The position numbers and the translations under genes are program-made. A model generated the notes under the pieces. It worked only from the letters and a program-made list of their open reading frames with translations. It did no database searches and was not told where the DNA came from. This document shows positions 16,822 to 26,014 of a DNA stretch of 35,380 bases, one piece after another (the first letter of the stretch is position 1; each line of letters opens with the position of its first letter). The stretch lies in the NCBI GenBank assembly GCA_003650125.1, contig QNFX01000023.1, positions 1 through 35,380 on the forward strand, read 5' to 3'. This DNA is from Campylobacterota bacterium. GTDB lineage: Bacteria > Bdellovibrionota > Bacteriovoracia > Bacteriovoracales > Bacteriovoracaceae.

Positions 16822-17886
16822 TTATAAAAACTCGAAGGCCAAACCAAGACCGCCAGAGATACCTGATACCTCTATATCATCTTGCTTGAAATTGGAATAG
16901 TACTGATAGCGGGCATCGAAAGTTAGGAAATAATTAGTCACTTCGTCGCTATTGAACATAGTTTTATTGGTTTCGGGAAACATTCGTCCTAGGCTGAGCT
17001 TCAATCTTGCTCCACCGTAATAACCCCAGCTTACCTGGCCGATGCTTTTATCACCCTCATCACCCTCCCGATCATTTCGATTTTGAAGTAACCCCATTAC
17101 TGATGGGCCTCCATAGGCCTCAACTTTAATCAAGTCACCAAAGTTAAACTCAACGATTGCTGCAAGATCAAGGGGAACTGTAACTAGGGTAAACTCGGTC
17201 TCACTTTTATTCTCATTTCCCGCAAATACGCCATAACCAGCTTTATAACTAGCACCGATATTTCCTCCGACGGCAAAATTAATAAACGATTTGAATAAAT
17301 AAAATTCTCCACTCAAGATGGCCCAAAAACTATTATACCACTCGGCCCCATCTCCATTAAAGGTTTTATCATAGATACCACTGCCATCAGTATAGGTATT
17401 ACCATCATATAAAATGGTGAAGGTAAAAGCTGCTGTTCCCTTATTTTTATTTTCATTTAATCGCTCATAGATATCGCTTTCAATATATTTATCAGTCTGA
17501 GCATCAGGACTACCTTGGGGTATTTGGTCAAAATGGTATGAACTTCTTTTCTTTTTTTCCAGCTCTTTATAATAAGCACCCTTTTGAGACTCAATGATAA
17601 AGTAATCATCCGTCACTATATCTTTTGCATCATAAGAATCAGCTATTTTCCTGGTACCTGTTGGAGGAACTGCCCACAGGATTTCTTCCTCATCCAGTTT
17701 CATCATTTCTTCTTTTAAGGCATCGGGGATAAAAAAGATCTTTGACTTGTCATCTTTTGATAATTCACCTGTTAGGTTTTCACTATATTCACCGCCACTT
17801 GAACCGGGAAGGAAGTAGGAACCATCGGCAAAAGAATTTGAAATATTAAAAAGAACTAATAAAAAAATCCATTTTTTATTTTTCAT
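16822..17886 (-). CDS. predicted outer-membrane beta-barrel protein
   Basis: A 354-residue exported protein with signal peptide KWIFLLVLFNISNSFA (cleavage near residue 20). An acidic, low-structure region of about 110 residues follows. The second half has alternating aromatic/glycine strands (NFAVGGNIGASYKAGYGVFAG, KVEAYGGPSVMGLL, VSWGYYGGARLKLSLG) and ends in FEFL, as barrels do. I cannot name the family. ATG 17886 overlaps the pssA stop by 11 nt (the stretch ATGAAAAATAA). Co-transcription with phospholipid and RseP genes fits a cell-envelope role, but substrate and partners are unknown. Confidence 0.75.
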   Translation of the reverse strand: MKNKKWIFLLVLFNISNSFADGSYFLPGSSGGEYSENLTGELSKDDKSKIFFIPDALKEEMMKLDEEEILWAVPPTGTRKIADSYDAKDIVTDDYFIIESQKGAYYKELEKKKRSSYHFDQIPQGSPDAQTDKYIESDIYERLNENKNKGTAAFTFTILYDGNTYTDGSGIYDKTFNGDGAEWYNSFWAILSGEFYLFKSFINFAVGGNIGASYKAGYGVFAGNENKSETEFTLVTVPLDLAAIVEFNFGDLIKVEAYGGPSVMGLLQNRNDREGDEGDKSIGQVSWGYYGGARLKLSLGRMFPETNKTMFNSDEVTNYFLTFDARYQYYSNFKQDDIEVSGISGGLGLAFEFL

Positions 17887-18622
17887 GATCTCCCTCGTTG
17901 TCCCAGGAAAAATGGCCTTTAAAATTTTTATTGTAGATTACAAAATAAATAAGACACCCGATAACGTAGGTATTAATAATCGAAAAAATCATAATGCGTT
18001 CGTTGGCCACGAGGAGGGCCAATACTAAAAAGATTATTACTAAAAAAGTTTTTTTATGGGCCTTGGCCCAATGTGAATCTTTAAATGAATAAAAAGGGAT
18101 ATTAGAGATCATCAAAAGAGCAAATATGGTGGAATAAACCAGAGTAAATTTTGAATAATCCATTATAGCGGGAACTTCTAAAGAAAAAAGCACCAATCCA
18201 ACTAGCGCCAAGGCGGCCATAGGAATAGGCAGTCCTTGAAAAAAATTCGAACTCACCCGATCAATATTGGCATTAAAACGTGCCAGTCTTAAAGCACCAC
18301 AAAGTAGATAGACGAAGGCCACAACTTGGCCAATTCTACCAAAATCTTTAAAAAAACAGTTAAACATTAAAAATGCTGGCGCCACACCAAAAGAAACTAC
18401 ATCACTTAAAGAATCAAAGTATTCTCCAAAAGTAGATTGAGCATTCATAAGTCTGGCCACTCGACCGTCTACTAAATCAAAGATTGCGCCTAAGAGTAAA
18501 ATCATGGCGGCGTAATAGAACTCTCCCTTAAAAGAGAAGAGTATAGATCCAAAACCACAGCCCATATTTAAGGCGGTAAAAGTATTGGGTAAAAAAAATG
18601 CAATTCTTTTCGCTTCTTTCAT
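17876..18622 (-). CDS. pssA: CDP-diacylglycerol--serine O-phosphatidyltransferase
   Basis: A 248-residue integral-membrane phosphatidylserine synthase that joins CDP-diacylglycerol (made by CdsA upstream in the same run) to serine. The CDP-alcohol phosphotransferase signature is complete: Asp52-Gly53, Ala56-Arg57, Gly66, Asp70 and Asp74, within DGRVARLMNAQSTFGEYFD. Several membrane helices surround it, and the N-terminus LPNTFTALNMGCGF is typical of the PssA/PssB (non-enterobacterial) type. It follows the psd-like gene by 9 nt. Normally PssA is paired with an active decarboxylase; here the neighbour looks inactive. Confidence 0.94.
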   Translation of the reverse strand: MKEAKRIAFFLPNTFTALNMGCGFGSILFSFKGEFYYAAMILLLGAIFDLVDGRVARLMNAQSTFGEYFDSLSDVVSFGVAPAFLMFNCFFKDFGRIGQVVAFVYLLCGALRLARFNANIDRVSSNFFQGLPIPMAALALVGLVLFSLEVPAIMDYSKFTLVYSTIFALLMISNIPFYSFKDSHWAKAHKKTFLVIIFLVLALLVANERIMIFSIINTYVIGCLIYFVIYNKNFKGHFSWDNEGDHEK

Positions 18623-18631
18623 TAAAAAATC

Positions 18632-19291
18632 CTAATTCTTTACACTAGCGATCAGTCTTTCCCCAGGCGATACAATCGCATTTTCACTTACTAGTATCTC
18701 ATAATTTGACGGCAAGTATAGTAAAACTGTTCCACCTAGGGGAAAGTGGCCAAAATTGGCCTTGGCCTGACCTCGATCTCCTGGGAGAACAAAAAACCTT
18801 GGATAAAGTCCAAATGGACACTCAAGAAACTGCAGACCAATACTGCTCTGATCTTTATTTCTAAGGGTTAGGGTTGGCCCATCTAAAACGACATTCGCTT
18901 GTGAGGGAGTCTCCTTTTTTGAATATCTATAAAATGATGTACCTCTTTTTAAAATAAAATTACTCACTTCCGAGGCACGTGGAAAATAAAGACCTGACTC
19001 TTCACTTATGGGAATCAAAAATCTAATCTCTTGGAGATTTTCTCCAAACTCTTTATGATTAACCCCTTTTTTAATACTTACGACTCTTCCATGAACAGGA
19101 GATGTAACCACCTCACGAGAGGATTCGATTTCTCTATAGTATGCGATATCTGATTTTCTAAAAAAATAGGAGAGGAACCCGTAAATAAGAAGCGTCATCA
19201 AAGCAATTTTTTTCATTGAAAAAAAAGCGAGTAAAACTACAAGTAATATAAAGGTCAGATGAACTTTTTTATTTAGATAAGTTCGATGCAT
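18632..19291 (-). CDS. phosphatidylserine decarboxylase-like protein lacking catalytic residues
   Basis: A 219-residue protein with the layout of the short (archaeal/PSD-A type) phosphatidylserine decarboxylase. N-terminal membrane segments (HLTFILLVVLLAFF and ALMTLLIYGFLSYF) lead to a SYFFRKSD junction and the region EVVTSPVHGRVVSI. The C-terminal segment LGGTVLLYLP follows, then SPGERLIASV. Against the family pattern, the catalytic Asp of SPADG is His67 (SPVHG). The His of the H-x-x-x-P segment is absent (GLYFPRASEV). The serine that self-cleaves to form the pyruvoyl group is Gly187 (LGGT instead of GS[T/R]). It should therefore be unable to mature or decarboxylate. It sits next to pssA and overlaps tsaB by 23 nt. 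Confidence 0.8.
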   Translation of the reverse strand: MHRTYLNKKVHLTFILLVVLLAFFSMKKIALMTLLIYGFLSYFFRKSDIAYYREIESSREVVTSPVHGRVVSIKKGVNHKEFGENLQEIRFLIPISEESGLYFPRASEVSNFILKRGTSFYRYSKKETPSQANVVLDGPTLTLRNKDQSSIGLQFLECPFGLYPRFFVLPGDRGQAKANFGHFPLGGTVLLYLPSNYEILVSENAIVSPGERLIASVKN

Positions 19292-19886
19292 CGCTTGGAA
19301 CCTTAAATTCTTTTTCTAAAGGCCTATAATAAAAAGGCCTTGATCTTAAATTTTTCTCTAATACTTTAGAAAAGATTACTTCAGGATTATCTTTAACAAC
19401 AATACTTGTAAAATGGTTCAGACTTGTTGGTAAATCTTCCGGAAAGTGGGTATAAATTTTATCTGCTAAACCGTCTATAATATTATCAAAGTCCTCAAGC
19501 TTATTTAATGATGTCTTACCATTTTTTTCATAGGTGAAAAACTCGCCCTTAAAGGCCTTAGAGACAAAGGCCCAAGAACTTTCATCTAAAAATTCAGGAA
19601 TTTGAAAGTGATTAAAAGAATAAATGGGGATCTTTTGCCACTCGAGTACTTGCGCCAGCCCCTCGGAGACTCTGACTCCGGTATAAGAACCAGGTCCTGA
19701 GACAACAAAGATTCCACTTAATTTATCCAACTCCAAATTATGTTTTTCCAGCATTTCATAGATATCTTTATGAATATGGGCGGAAGTCTTAACATCTTTA
19801 ACCTCGTTAAAATCAATCCACTTAAAATCGCTGTCCAAAAGTCCTAAAACTAAATATTTAGATGAATCAATATATAAATAAGACAT
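19269..19886 (-). CDS. tsaB: tRNA t6A modification protein TsaB
   Basis: A 205-residue ASKHA-fold protein. TsaB partners TsaD and TsaE to put threonylcarbamoyl on adenosine 37 of ANN-decoding tRNAs. The signature FVVSGPGSYTGVRVSEGLAQ lies near residues 60-80, and the N-terminus MSYLYIDSS matches the first phosphate-type strand. It is somewhat shorter than E. coli TsaB, and the C-terminal half is weakly conserved, as is common. Its ATG overlaps the rseP stop by 1 nt (TAATG), so translation is probably coupled. Confidence 0.88.
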   Translation of the reverse strand: MSYLYIDSSKYLVLGLLDSDFKWIDFNEVKDVKTSAHIHKDIYEMLEKHNLELDKLSGIFVVSGPGSYTGVRVSEGLAQVLEWQKIPIYSFNHFQIPEFLDESSWAFVSKAFKGEFFTYEKNGKTSLNKLEDFDNIIDGLADKIYTHFPEDLPTSLNHFTSIVVKDNPEVIFSKVLEKNLRSRPFYYRPLEKEFKVPSDASNLSK

Positions 19887-21418
19887 TAAAATAACCTTGA
19901 GAAATCATTAAATATGGCCCCTACCATTAATAATAGAAGAATGGATAAACCTACTTGCTGAGCGATTTCCATTTTCTTTCTAGAGACAGGCCCTCGATTT
20001 ACGATTTCTAAAATTATAAACATGATATGACCGCCATCAAGCACGGGAATTGGTAAAAGATTGATCACTCCAAGATTAATGGAGATAAAGGCCATTAAAA
20101 GAAAAAATGGGGTCAATCCCGAGTTAAAGGAATCCGAGGCCACTTTTCCAATGGCCAGTGGGCCACCAATATTTTTAAAAGAAACTTCCGCCGTTATCAG
20201 TTTTTTAAATCCGTCAAAAGTTTTGATGGTGGTGTCCCATGTTCTAAAAACCGCTTGGGAAATAGCGGGGAAAAATCCTGGCGAATCCAAAGTCAGAAAG
20301 TTTAGGCCATAGAATTCACCACTGGTATAAATACCGATAATTTTTCTCTCTTTTCCATTTTCTTTAATGCTTTCCGGAGTTATTTTTTTATAAACCTGGG
20401 ATCCATTTCGCCACAGCTTGATCTCAATTTCTTTTACTTTATCTTCCTGGAGCACGTCTCTTAAGCTGCTAAAGCTATAAAGGATTTTGCCACCAAAAGA
20501 ATACAAAATGTCACCAGCTTTAAGTCCCGCCTTATCTGCGGGGGAATTCATTTTTACACTTTTAATCTCTAAATCCATGGGTAGATAACCCTGGGCCGCA
20601 AGTTTGGAGAAAAACTCATCTCTTGATTTATAGGAGATCAGCATCTCTTTTAGAAATTCTTTCTTTTCACCAAAAAGATATAACTTCTTGGTAGCAACTT
20701 CCTCAGCTAGGATATCTAGTGAGTATTCATCATTTACTTTTTCTCTTGAGATTGAGAGAAAAAATCTCTTACCCGATCTATCTACTAATATGGGTTTTCT
20801 AAGCAATGGTAAATATTGAGTGAGCTTTTTAAACAACTCATCGCCGCTAAGATTTAGAGGAATTGTCTTTGTGACATCAAACCTTTTATAAGTGATGGTT
20901 CCAATATTATTGTTTCCCTCCATGGCCATCTCGCCCATGTGCAGGAGTCTTCGATCATTATATTTTTCAAGTATATCACCGGTTCTAAGGCCCTTTTCAA
21001 AGAGAATGGTATTTTTTGGAATCACTCCTAATTTTATTTCTGGGACTTTTTCACCACCGAAGATCAAGAAGAAGAAAATAATAAAGGCCAAAAGAAAATT
21101 GGCCAGAGGGCCACCGATAACAATCCAAAAACGTGCCCATTTTCCTTGAAAGGTAAAACTATATTTCCTCTCACTGATGGGGATTTCGTCTTTGGACAAG
21201 GGATCGTCACCAAACATTTTAACGTATCCACCAAGAGGAATTAAAGAGACGGCATACTCTGTGCCATTTCTCATATATTTTATAATCTTAGGTCCAAAAC
21301 CTAGAGAAAAGACCTCGACTCTAACACCGAAGAGTCGGGCAAAAAGATAATGCCCTAATTCATGGAAGAAGACCAAAGGCCCAAGGAAAAGAATAAAAAT
21401 ACCTATTTTTTCTAACAC
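19886..21418 (-). CDS. rseP: site-2 zinc metalloprotease RseP
   Basis: An intramembrane zinc protease of the S2P/RseP family that cuts transmembrane anchors such as anti-sigma factors or signal-peptide remnants. HELGH in the first membrane helix (His19, Glu20, His23) supplies zinc ligands, and the second site is NLLPIPVLDGGH near the C-terminus. The PDZ region has a degenerate first copy (VIPKNTILFEKGLRTGDIL) and a clear second copy (KMNSPADKAGLKAGDIL). At 510 residues it is about 60 longer than E. coli RseP. The extra length lies between the two PDZ parts (about residues 165-265). No dxr lies between cdsA and rseP, where many bacteria have it. Confidence 0.95.
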   Translation of the reverse strand: MLEKIGIFILFLGPLVFFHELGHYLFARLFGVRVEVFSLGFGPKIIKYMRNGTEYAVSLIPLGGYVKMFGDDPLSKDEIPISERKYSFTFQGKWARFWIVIGGPLANFLLAFIIFFFLIFGGEKVPEIKLGVIPKNTILFEKGLRTGDILEKYNDRRLLHMGEMAMEGNNNIGTITYKRFDVTKTIPLNLSGDELFKKLTQYLPLLRKPILVDRSGKRFFLSISREKVNDEYSLDILAEEVATKKLYLFGEKKEFLKEMLISYKSRDEFFSKLAAQGYLPMDLEIKSVKMNSPADKAGLKAGDILYSFGGKILYSFSSLRDVLQEDKVKEIEIKLWRNGSQVYKKITPESIKENGKERKIIGIYTSGEFYGLNFLTLDSPGFFPAISQAVFRTWDTTIKTFDGFKKLITAEVSFKNIGGPLAIGKVASDSFNSGLTPFFLLMAFISINLGVINLLPIPVLDGGHIMFIILEIVNRGPVSRKKMEIAQQVGLSILLLLMVGAIFNDFSRLF

Positions 21419-21431
21419 TTTAATTAACCTC

Positions 21432-22241
21432 TCAGTATAAACATTTTAACGCAAGCGAGAAAAAAGGCGCAAGGAAAATTAAACTATCTACCCGATCATA
21501 GATCCCGCCATGCCCCGGGATCAAGTTGGAACTGTCCTTAATTGCAAAGGTTCTTTTAAATTTTGATTGCACTAAATCACCCACTTGGGAAAGCAGACCA
21601 AAAAGGGCAAAAAGGAAAAATAGTCCTAGATTAATATCACCAATAAAATAGTTCCAGAATAAACTGCCCAGGGTTGCTGAGGTGAACATACCACCAATTA
21701 ATCCTTCAATAGTTTTATTTGGACTCACTTTAGGCCAAAGCTTGTGCTTGCCCATCCATTTGCCAAAGATGAAGGCCCCTGTGTCCATGCCAAAATTTAT
21801 AATGAAAAGACTAACTATAAAAGTGATCCACTTATCATAAGTAAAGATCGTCCCAAGAGCGATTAGAGGGAAAAGAAAAAATATCCCCGTTAAAAAAGAG
21901 AGCTTTTTAAATTTCTCACGCTTAATATTCGCCTTAAAAAGAAAGTAGATCATGGCCAAATTTACCGCCACCCCGAGCATTAAGGCCCCATCAATGAGCA
22001 GGGGATTATTAGTCCCAAAAAATAAAATTATAAATGGAGCAAAAAGAGATATCTGCGAAAATAAATATTCCGCTGAGTTTCGAGGCATTTTAAAAAAGTT
22101 ATTAAAAACCTCATCAACAATACCCATGGAGACAAACATAATAGTGAGTAGAACAACTTTTTTGCCTAAATAAAAAAGCACTGCAAAAAGTAAAATGATT
22201 GCGATGCTAGATAGAATTCTTTTTTTCGTATTAGATGACAC
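21432..22241 (-). CDS. cdsA: phosphatidate cytidylyltransferase
   Basis: A 269-residue membrane enzyme making CDP-diacylglycerol from phosphatidate and CTP; the product feeds PssA in the same run. The CdsA signature is complete at the C-terminus (GDLVQSKFKRTFAIKDSS, then IPGHGGIYDRVDS), preceded by SPNKTIEGLIGG. About eight hydrophobic helices are visible. The start is GTG 22239-22241, immediately after the uppS stop (TAA-GTG), so the genes are translationally linked. Confidence 0.95.
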   Translation of the reverse strand: MSSNTKKRILSSIAIILLFAVLFYLGKKVVLLTIMFVSMGIVDEVFNNFFKMPRNSAEYLFSQISLFAPFIILFFGTNNPLLIDGALMLGVAVNLAMIYFLFKANIKREKFKKLSFLTGIFFLFPLIALGTIFTYDKWITFIVSLFIINFGMDTGAFIFGKWMGKHKLWPKVSPNKTIEGLIGGMFTSATLGSLFWNYFIGDINLGLFFLFALFGLLSQVGDLVQSKFKRTFAIKDSSNLIPGHGGIYDRVDSLIFLAPFFSLALKCLY

Positions 22242-22988
22242 TTACCCCTCACTCATCTGGCCTAGGCCCTCTTTATTAATTTGTGCTTGCTTGCTTGAGG
22301 TATCCCAATCTTTCACGGCGGCCACCATACCAAATCTTCGCTCTCGTTTTGAAACACTTGAAAAGATCTCTCTAAACTCTTTGGCCGAAAACTCAGGCCA
22401 CTGAGTTGGAGTAAAATAGAGCTCTGAGTAGGCCATCTGCCATAATAAGAAATTAGAGATTCTTTGATCTCCACCAGTTCTGATTAAAAGGTCTACATCA
22501 CCGACTTCAAAAGATTCACAGAGGTTTCCTTCTGTAACAGCAATATTATTTTCTACCAGTTGATTTACCTTATCAACGAGAGCAGACCTGCCCCCATAAT
22601 TAAAACAAAAGGTGAGTCGTAGTCCATCCATATTTTTAGTGAGTTCTTCCATCTCCCAAATAAGATCTTTAGTAGACTGTGGAAGGTCCGAAATATCACC
22701 TATAACTTTAAACTTGATTTTATTTTGTATAATTCTCTTTTTTTCTTTTTGTAGGAATTTTTTTAAAAGACGAAAGAGAATTTTTATCTCATGAATTGGT
22801 CTAGACCAATTCTCTGTGGAAAAGGTAAAAAGCGTTAGATGTTTCACTCCCAGATTATCTGCCTCTTCGACAATCTCTGATACTATTTTTGATCCTCTAA
22901 CATGTCCCCACACACGGAGATGTCCCCGGGACTGCGCCCAGCGTCCATTTCCATCCATTATAATGGCAACATGGTTTAGAGAGTTCAT
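22242..22988 (-). CDS. uppS: undecaprenyl diphosphate synthase (cis-prenyltransferase)
   Basis: A 248-residue UppS that extends farnesyl diphosphate with isopentenyl units into the C55 carrier lipid for peptidoglycan and surface polysaccharide. The catalytic Asp12 is in AIIMDGNGRWAQSRG. Further motifs are LTLFTFSTENWSRP, TFCFNYGGRSALVD and LLIRTGGDQRISNFLLWQMAYSE, with the final TQWPEF segment. The length is normal. It begins right at the frr stop. Confidence 0.97.
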   Translation of the reverse strand: MNSLNHVAIIMDGNGRWAQSRGHLRVWGHVRGSKIVSEIVEEADNLGVKHLTLFTFSTENWSRPIHEIKILFRLLKKFLQKEKKRIIQNKIKFKVIGDISDLPQSTKDLIWEMEELTKNMDGLRLTFCFNYGGRSALVDKVNQLVENNIAVTEGNLCESFEVGDVDLLIRTGGDQRISNFLLWQMAYSELYFTPTQWPEFSAKEFREIFSSVSKRERRFGMVAAVKDWDTSSKQAQINKEGLGQMSEG

Positions 22989-23546
22989 TTATACCTCGAG
23001 TAGCTCTTCTTCTTTAGATTTGATGACTTTATCAACTTCAATAATATATACATCAGTGATCTTTTGAATTTCTTCCTGATACTTTTTAGAAATATCTTCA
23101 GAAAGTTCTTTGTCCTTCTCAGCTTTTTTTACTACTTCATTTTGATCACGCCTTAGCGTTCTAATAGCTACCCTGGCCTCTTCACCATATTTTTTAACAT
23201 CTTTAACTTGTTCTTTTCTTCTATCTTCCGTTAGGGCCGGAAAAGGGATTCTAATAAGATTTCCATCATTTGATGGGGTAAGTCCTAAGTTGGCACCCAT
23301 AATGGCCTTTTCAATTTCACTGATTAAATTTTTATCAAATGGTTGAATCTGTAAAAGTCTTGCCTCTGGTGTAGAAATCTGGCCAACCTGACTCATCGGT
23401 GTTGGAGATCCATAATAATCAATTTTTACATTATCAAGTACTGAGGCCGAGGCCCTTCCAGTTCGAACTTTGGTCAATTGATATTTTAACGAATCAATTG
23501 CTTTAGTCATTGTTGTTTCAAGTTCTTTTTTTATTCCATCAATCAT
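22989..23546 (-). CDS. frr: ribosome recycling factor
   Basis: A 185-residue RRF, the exact length of most bacterial homologues; with EF-G it splits the post-termination ribosome. Landmarks are LTKVRTGRASASVLDNVKID, YYGSPTPMSQVGQISTPEAR, PSNDGNLIRIPFPALTEDRR and the helical tail. GGAGG lies 7 nt before ATG 23546. The frr-uppS-cdsA-rseP order after pyrH is widespread in bacteria. Confidence 0.98.
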   Translation of the reverse strand: MIDGIKKELETTMTKAIDSLKYQLTKVRTGRASASVLDNVKIDYYGSPTPMSQVGQISTPEARLLQIQPFDKNLISEIEKAIMGANLGLTPSNDGNLIRIPFPALTEDRRKEQVKDVKKYGEEARVAIRTLRRDQNEVVKKAEKDKELSEDISKKYQEEIQKITDVYIIEVDKVIKSKEEELLEV

Positions 23547-23573
23547 GGAAAACCTCCAAAAAATTTAATTTGA

Positions 23574-24334
<761 letters not shown>

Positions 24335-24341
24335 AAAAGTT

Positions 24342-24992
24342 TTAATTTTTTGCTGTCATCTTGGCGACTTCGTCGGCCAGATTGTCTTCTTTTTTCTCAA
24401 TCCCTTCACCTAGGTTGTATTTAACAAACCGTCGTACAGAGATTTTCTCTCCGAGCTTCATCGTTAACTCATTGATTAAATCCTGAATTGATAGATCTGG
24501 ATCCTTAACGAATTTTTGATCATAAAGACAAACTTCTTGAGCAAGCTTGTTAAGTTTTCCTTCAACAATTTTAGGGATTATTTTTTCTGGTTTACCTTCT
24601 TCTTTTAATTGAGCCACATAGATCTCAGCTTCTTTATTTTTAAAGTCCTCATCCATTTCATCAGATCTAATAAATTTTGGATCAGCAGCGGCAATATGCA
24701 TGGCCACGTCTTTAGCAAAGTTTTTGAAGTCATCACCTTTGGCAACAAAGTCAGTTTCACAGTTAACTTCAACTAGAACTCCAATTCTTCCACCGTGAAT
24801 ATAAGAATGAATTACACCTTCAGCGGCAATTCTACTTTCTTTTTTAGCGGCCTTGGCAAGACCTTTAGTTCTTAAAAAATCTACTGCCTTTTGAGAATCT
24901 CCGCCACATTCGACAAGGGCCTTTTTACAGTCCATCATTCCTGCACCAGTCTTTTCTCTGAGTGCTTTTACATCAGCTGCGCTAAAACTCAT
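24342..24992 (-). CDS. tsf: translation elongation factor Ts
   Basis: A 216-residue EF-Ts, the GDP-exchange factor for EF-Tu. The N-terminal UBA-like domain (VKALREKTGAGMMDCKKAL) and the core motif HGGRIGVLVEVNCETDFVA are unmistakable. It is about 65 residues shorter than E. coli EF-Ts. The single core repeat resembles the compact form of Thermus and plastids. ATG 24992 overlaps the rpsB stop by 1 nt (TAATG), and a strong terminator follows. Confidence 0.97.
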   Translation of the reverse strand: MSFSAADVKALREKTGAGMMDCKKALVECGGDSQKAVDFLRTKGLAKAAKKESRIAAEGVIHSYIHGGRIGVLVEVNCETDFVAKGDDFKNFAKDVAMHIAAADPKFIRSDEMDEDFKNKEAEIYVAQLKEEGKPEKIIPKIVEGKLNKLAQEVCLYDQKFVKDPDLSIQDLINELTMKLGEKISVRRFVKYNLGEGIEKKEDNLADEVAKMTAKN

Positions 24993-25828
24993 TATTTCTT
25001 CTCCTCTTCTGCTTTATCTTCAGTTTCTTGAACTTCTTCCTTCAGATCGATATCTTTTTCAAACTTAGAAATAATTTCTTTTTCAAGTCTGGCATCTCTA
25101 TCTAATTTATCAGAAGTCTTGGTGCCCTTACCTTTGGATTTGGCCGCGGTAGAACCTTCAACTATTGAGTTTGCAAAGTAAGCAGTGAAAAGATTAATTG
25201 ATTTAATGGCGTCATCATTTCCAGGAACAAGATAGCTAATTCCTCCAGGGTCACAATTAGTATCAATCAGCGCTACAACTGGAATGCCTAAAACATTGGC
25301 CTCTTTAATGGCTATCTTTTCATTGTTAGGATCAATTATAAAGATCGCTCCTGGAAGCTTTCTCATATCCTTGATACCACCAAGGTTTCTTTCCAATTTT
25401 ATTACTTCTTTTTCAATCTTTGATTTTTCTTTCTTAGTTAGTAGATCGTAGTCACCAATCTCTTTCATCTTTTCAACTTTTCTCAGTTTATCGATTGAAA
25501 GACCGATGGTTTTAAAATTGGTTAACATTCCACCAAGCCATCTATGGGTTACATAAAAGGCCCCACAATCTTTGGCCGCTTGTTGCATAACTGGAGATGC
25601 TTGTCTTTTTGTTCCAACAAAAAGCACTGGCTTTCCTTCAGCGGTACAGGCCTTTAGAAAATCATAGGCCTTTTTTGCCATTGGAATAGTTTTGGCAAGA
25701 TCTACAATGTGGATCCCATTTCTTTCCCCAAAGATGTAATCTTTCATTTTTGGGTTCCATTTGTGGGTTTGGTGACCGAAATGCGCTCCGGCCTCTAAAA
25801 GTTGCTCTAAATTAAGCTCACTAGACAT
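24992..25828 (-). CDS. rpsB: 30S ribosomal protein S2
   Basis: A 278-residue S2 with the family's LLEAGAHFGHQTHKWNPKM start, ILFVGTKRQ-like VLFVGTKRQAS, YVTHRWLGGMLTNFKTI, and the second signature IPVVALIDTNCDPGGISYLVPGNDDA. A charged C-terminal extension after about residue 235, rich in Lys, Glu and Asp, is longer than in E. coli. AAGGAG lies 6 nt before ATG 25828. A 5' leader with two hairpins suggests feedback control of rpsB-tsf by S2, as known in E. coli; for this species that is inference. Confidence 0.98.
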   Translation of the reverse strand: MSSELNLEQLLEAGAHFGHQTHKWNPKMKDYIFGERNGIHIVDLAKTIPMAKKAYDFLKACTAEGKPVLFVGTKRQASPVMQQAAKDCGAFYVTHRWLGGMLTNFKTIGLSIDKLRKVEKMKEIGDYDLLTKKEKSKIEKEVIKLERNLGGIKDMRKLPGAIFIIDPNNEKIAIKEANVLGIPVVALIDTNCDPGGISYLVPGNDDAIKSINLFTAYFANSIVEGSTAAKSKGKGTKTSDKLDRDARLEKEIISKFEKDIDLKEEVQETEDKAEEEKK

Positions 25829-25865
25829 GAATTTCTCCTTGTGTGGTTCATCTAATCACTCGTTG

Positions 25866-25922
25866 CTACGCGCTAACGTAGACCACCAAGCTAAGTGACT
25901 GTTATTTGTCGATTATTCGACA
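25866..25922 (-). promoter_or_regulatory. rpsB 5' leader with two hairpins
   Basis: In the transcribed strand a hairpin TGTCGA-ATAA-TCGACA (25922-25907) is followed by CTACG-TTAGCG-CGTAG (25881-25866) before the ribosome-binding site. The segments flanking the second hairpin (GTGGT and ACCAC) can also pair. This is a candidate binding site for S2 autoregulation; no known Rfam pattern was matched. Confidence 0.4.
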
Positions 25923-25937
25923 GTTTCAAAGATCATG

Positions 25938-25965
25938 ATTTAACATAGCGAACTAAAATGGGCAA
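25938..25965 (-). promoter_or_regulatory. candidate promoter of rpsB-tsf
   Basis: On the minus strand TTGCCC (25965-25960), a 16-bp spacer and TTAAAT (25943-25938) lie upstream of the hairpin leader. The match is moderate and found by eye. Confidence 0.35.
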
Positions 25966-26014
25966 GTTTCTTTTTCTAAAATATGTACTATATAAAGGAC
26001 GAGATTAACTCTAG

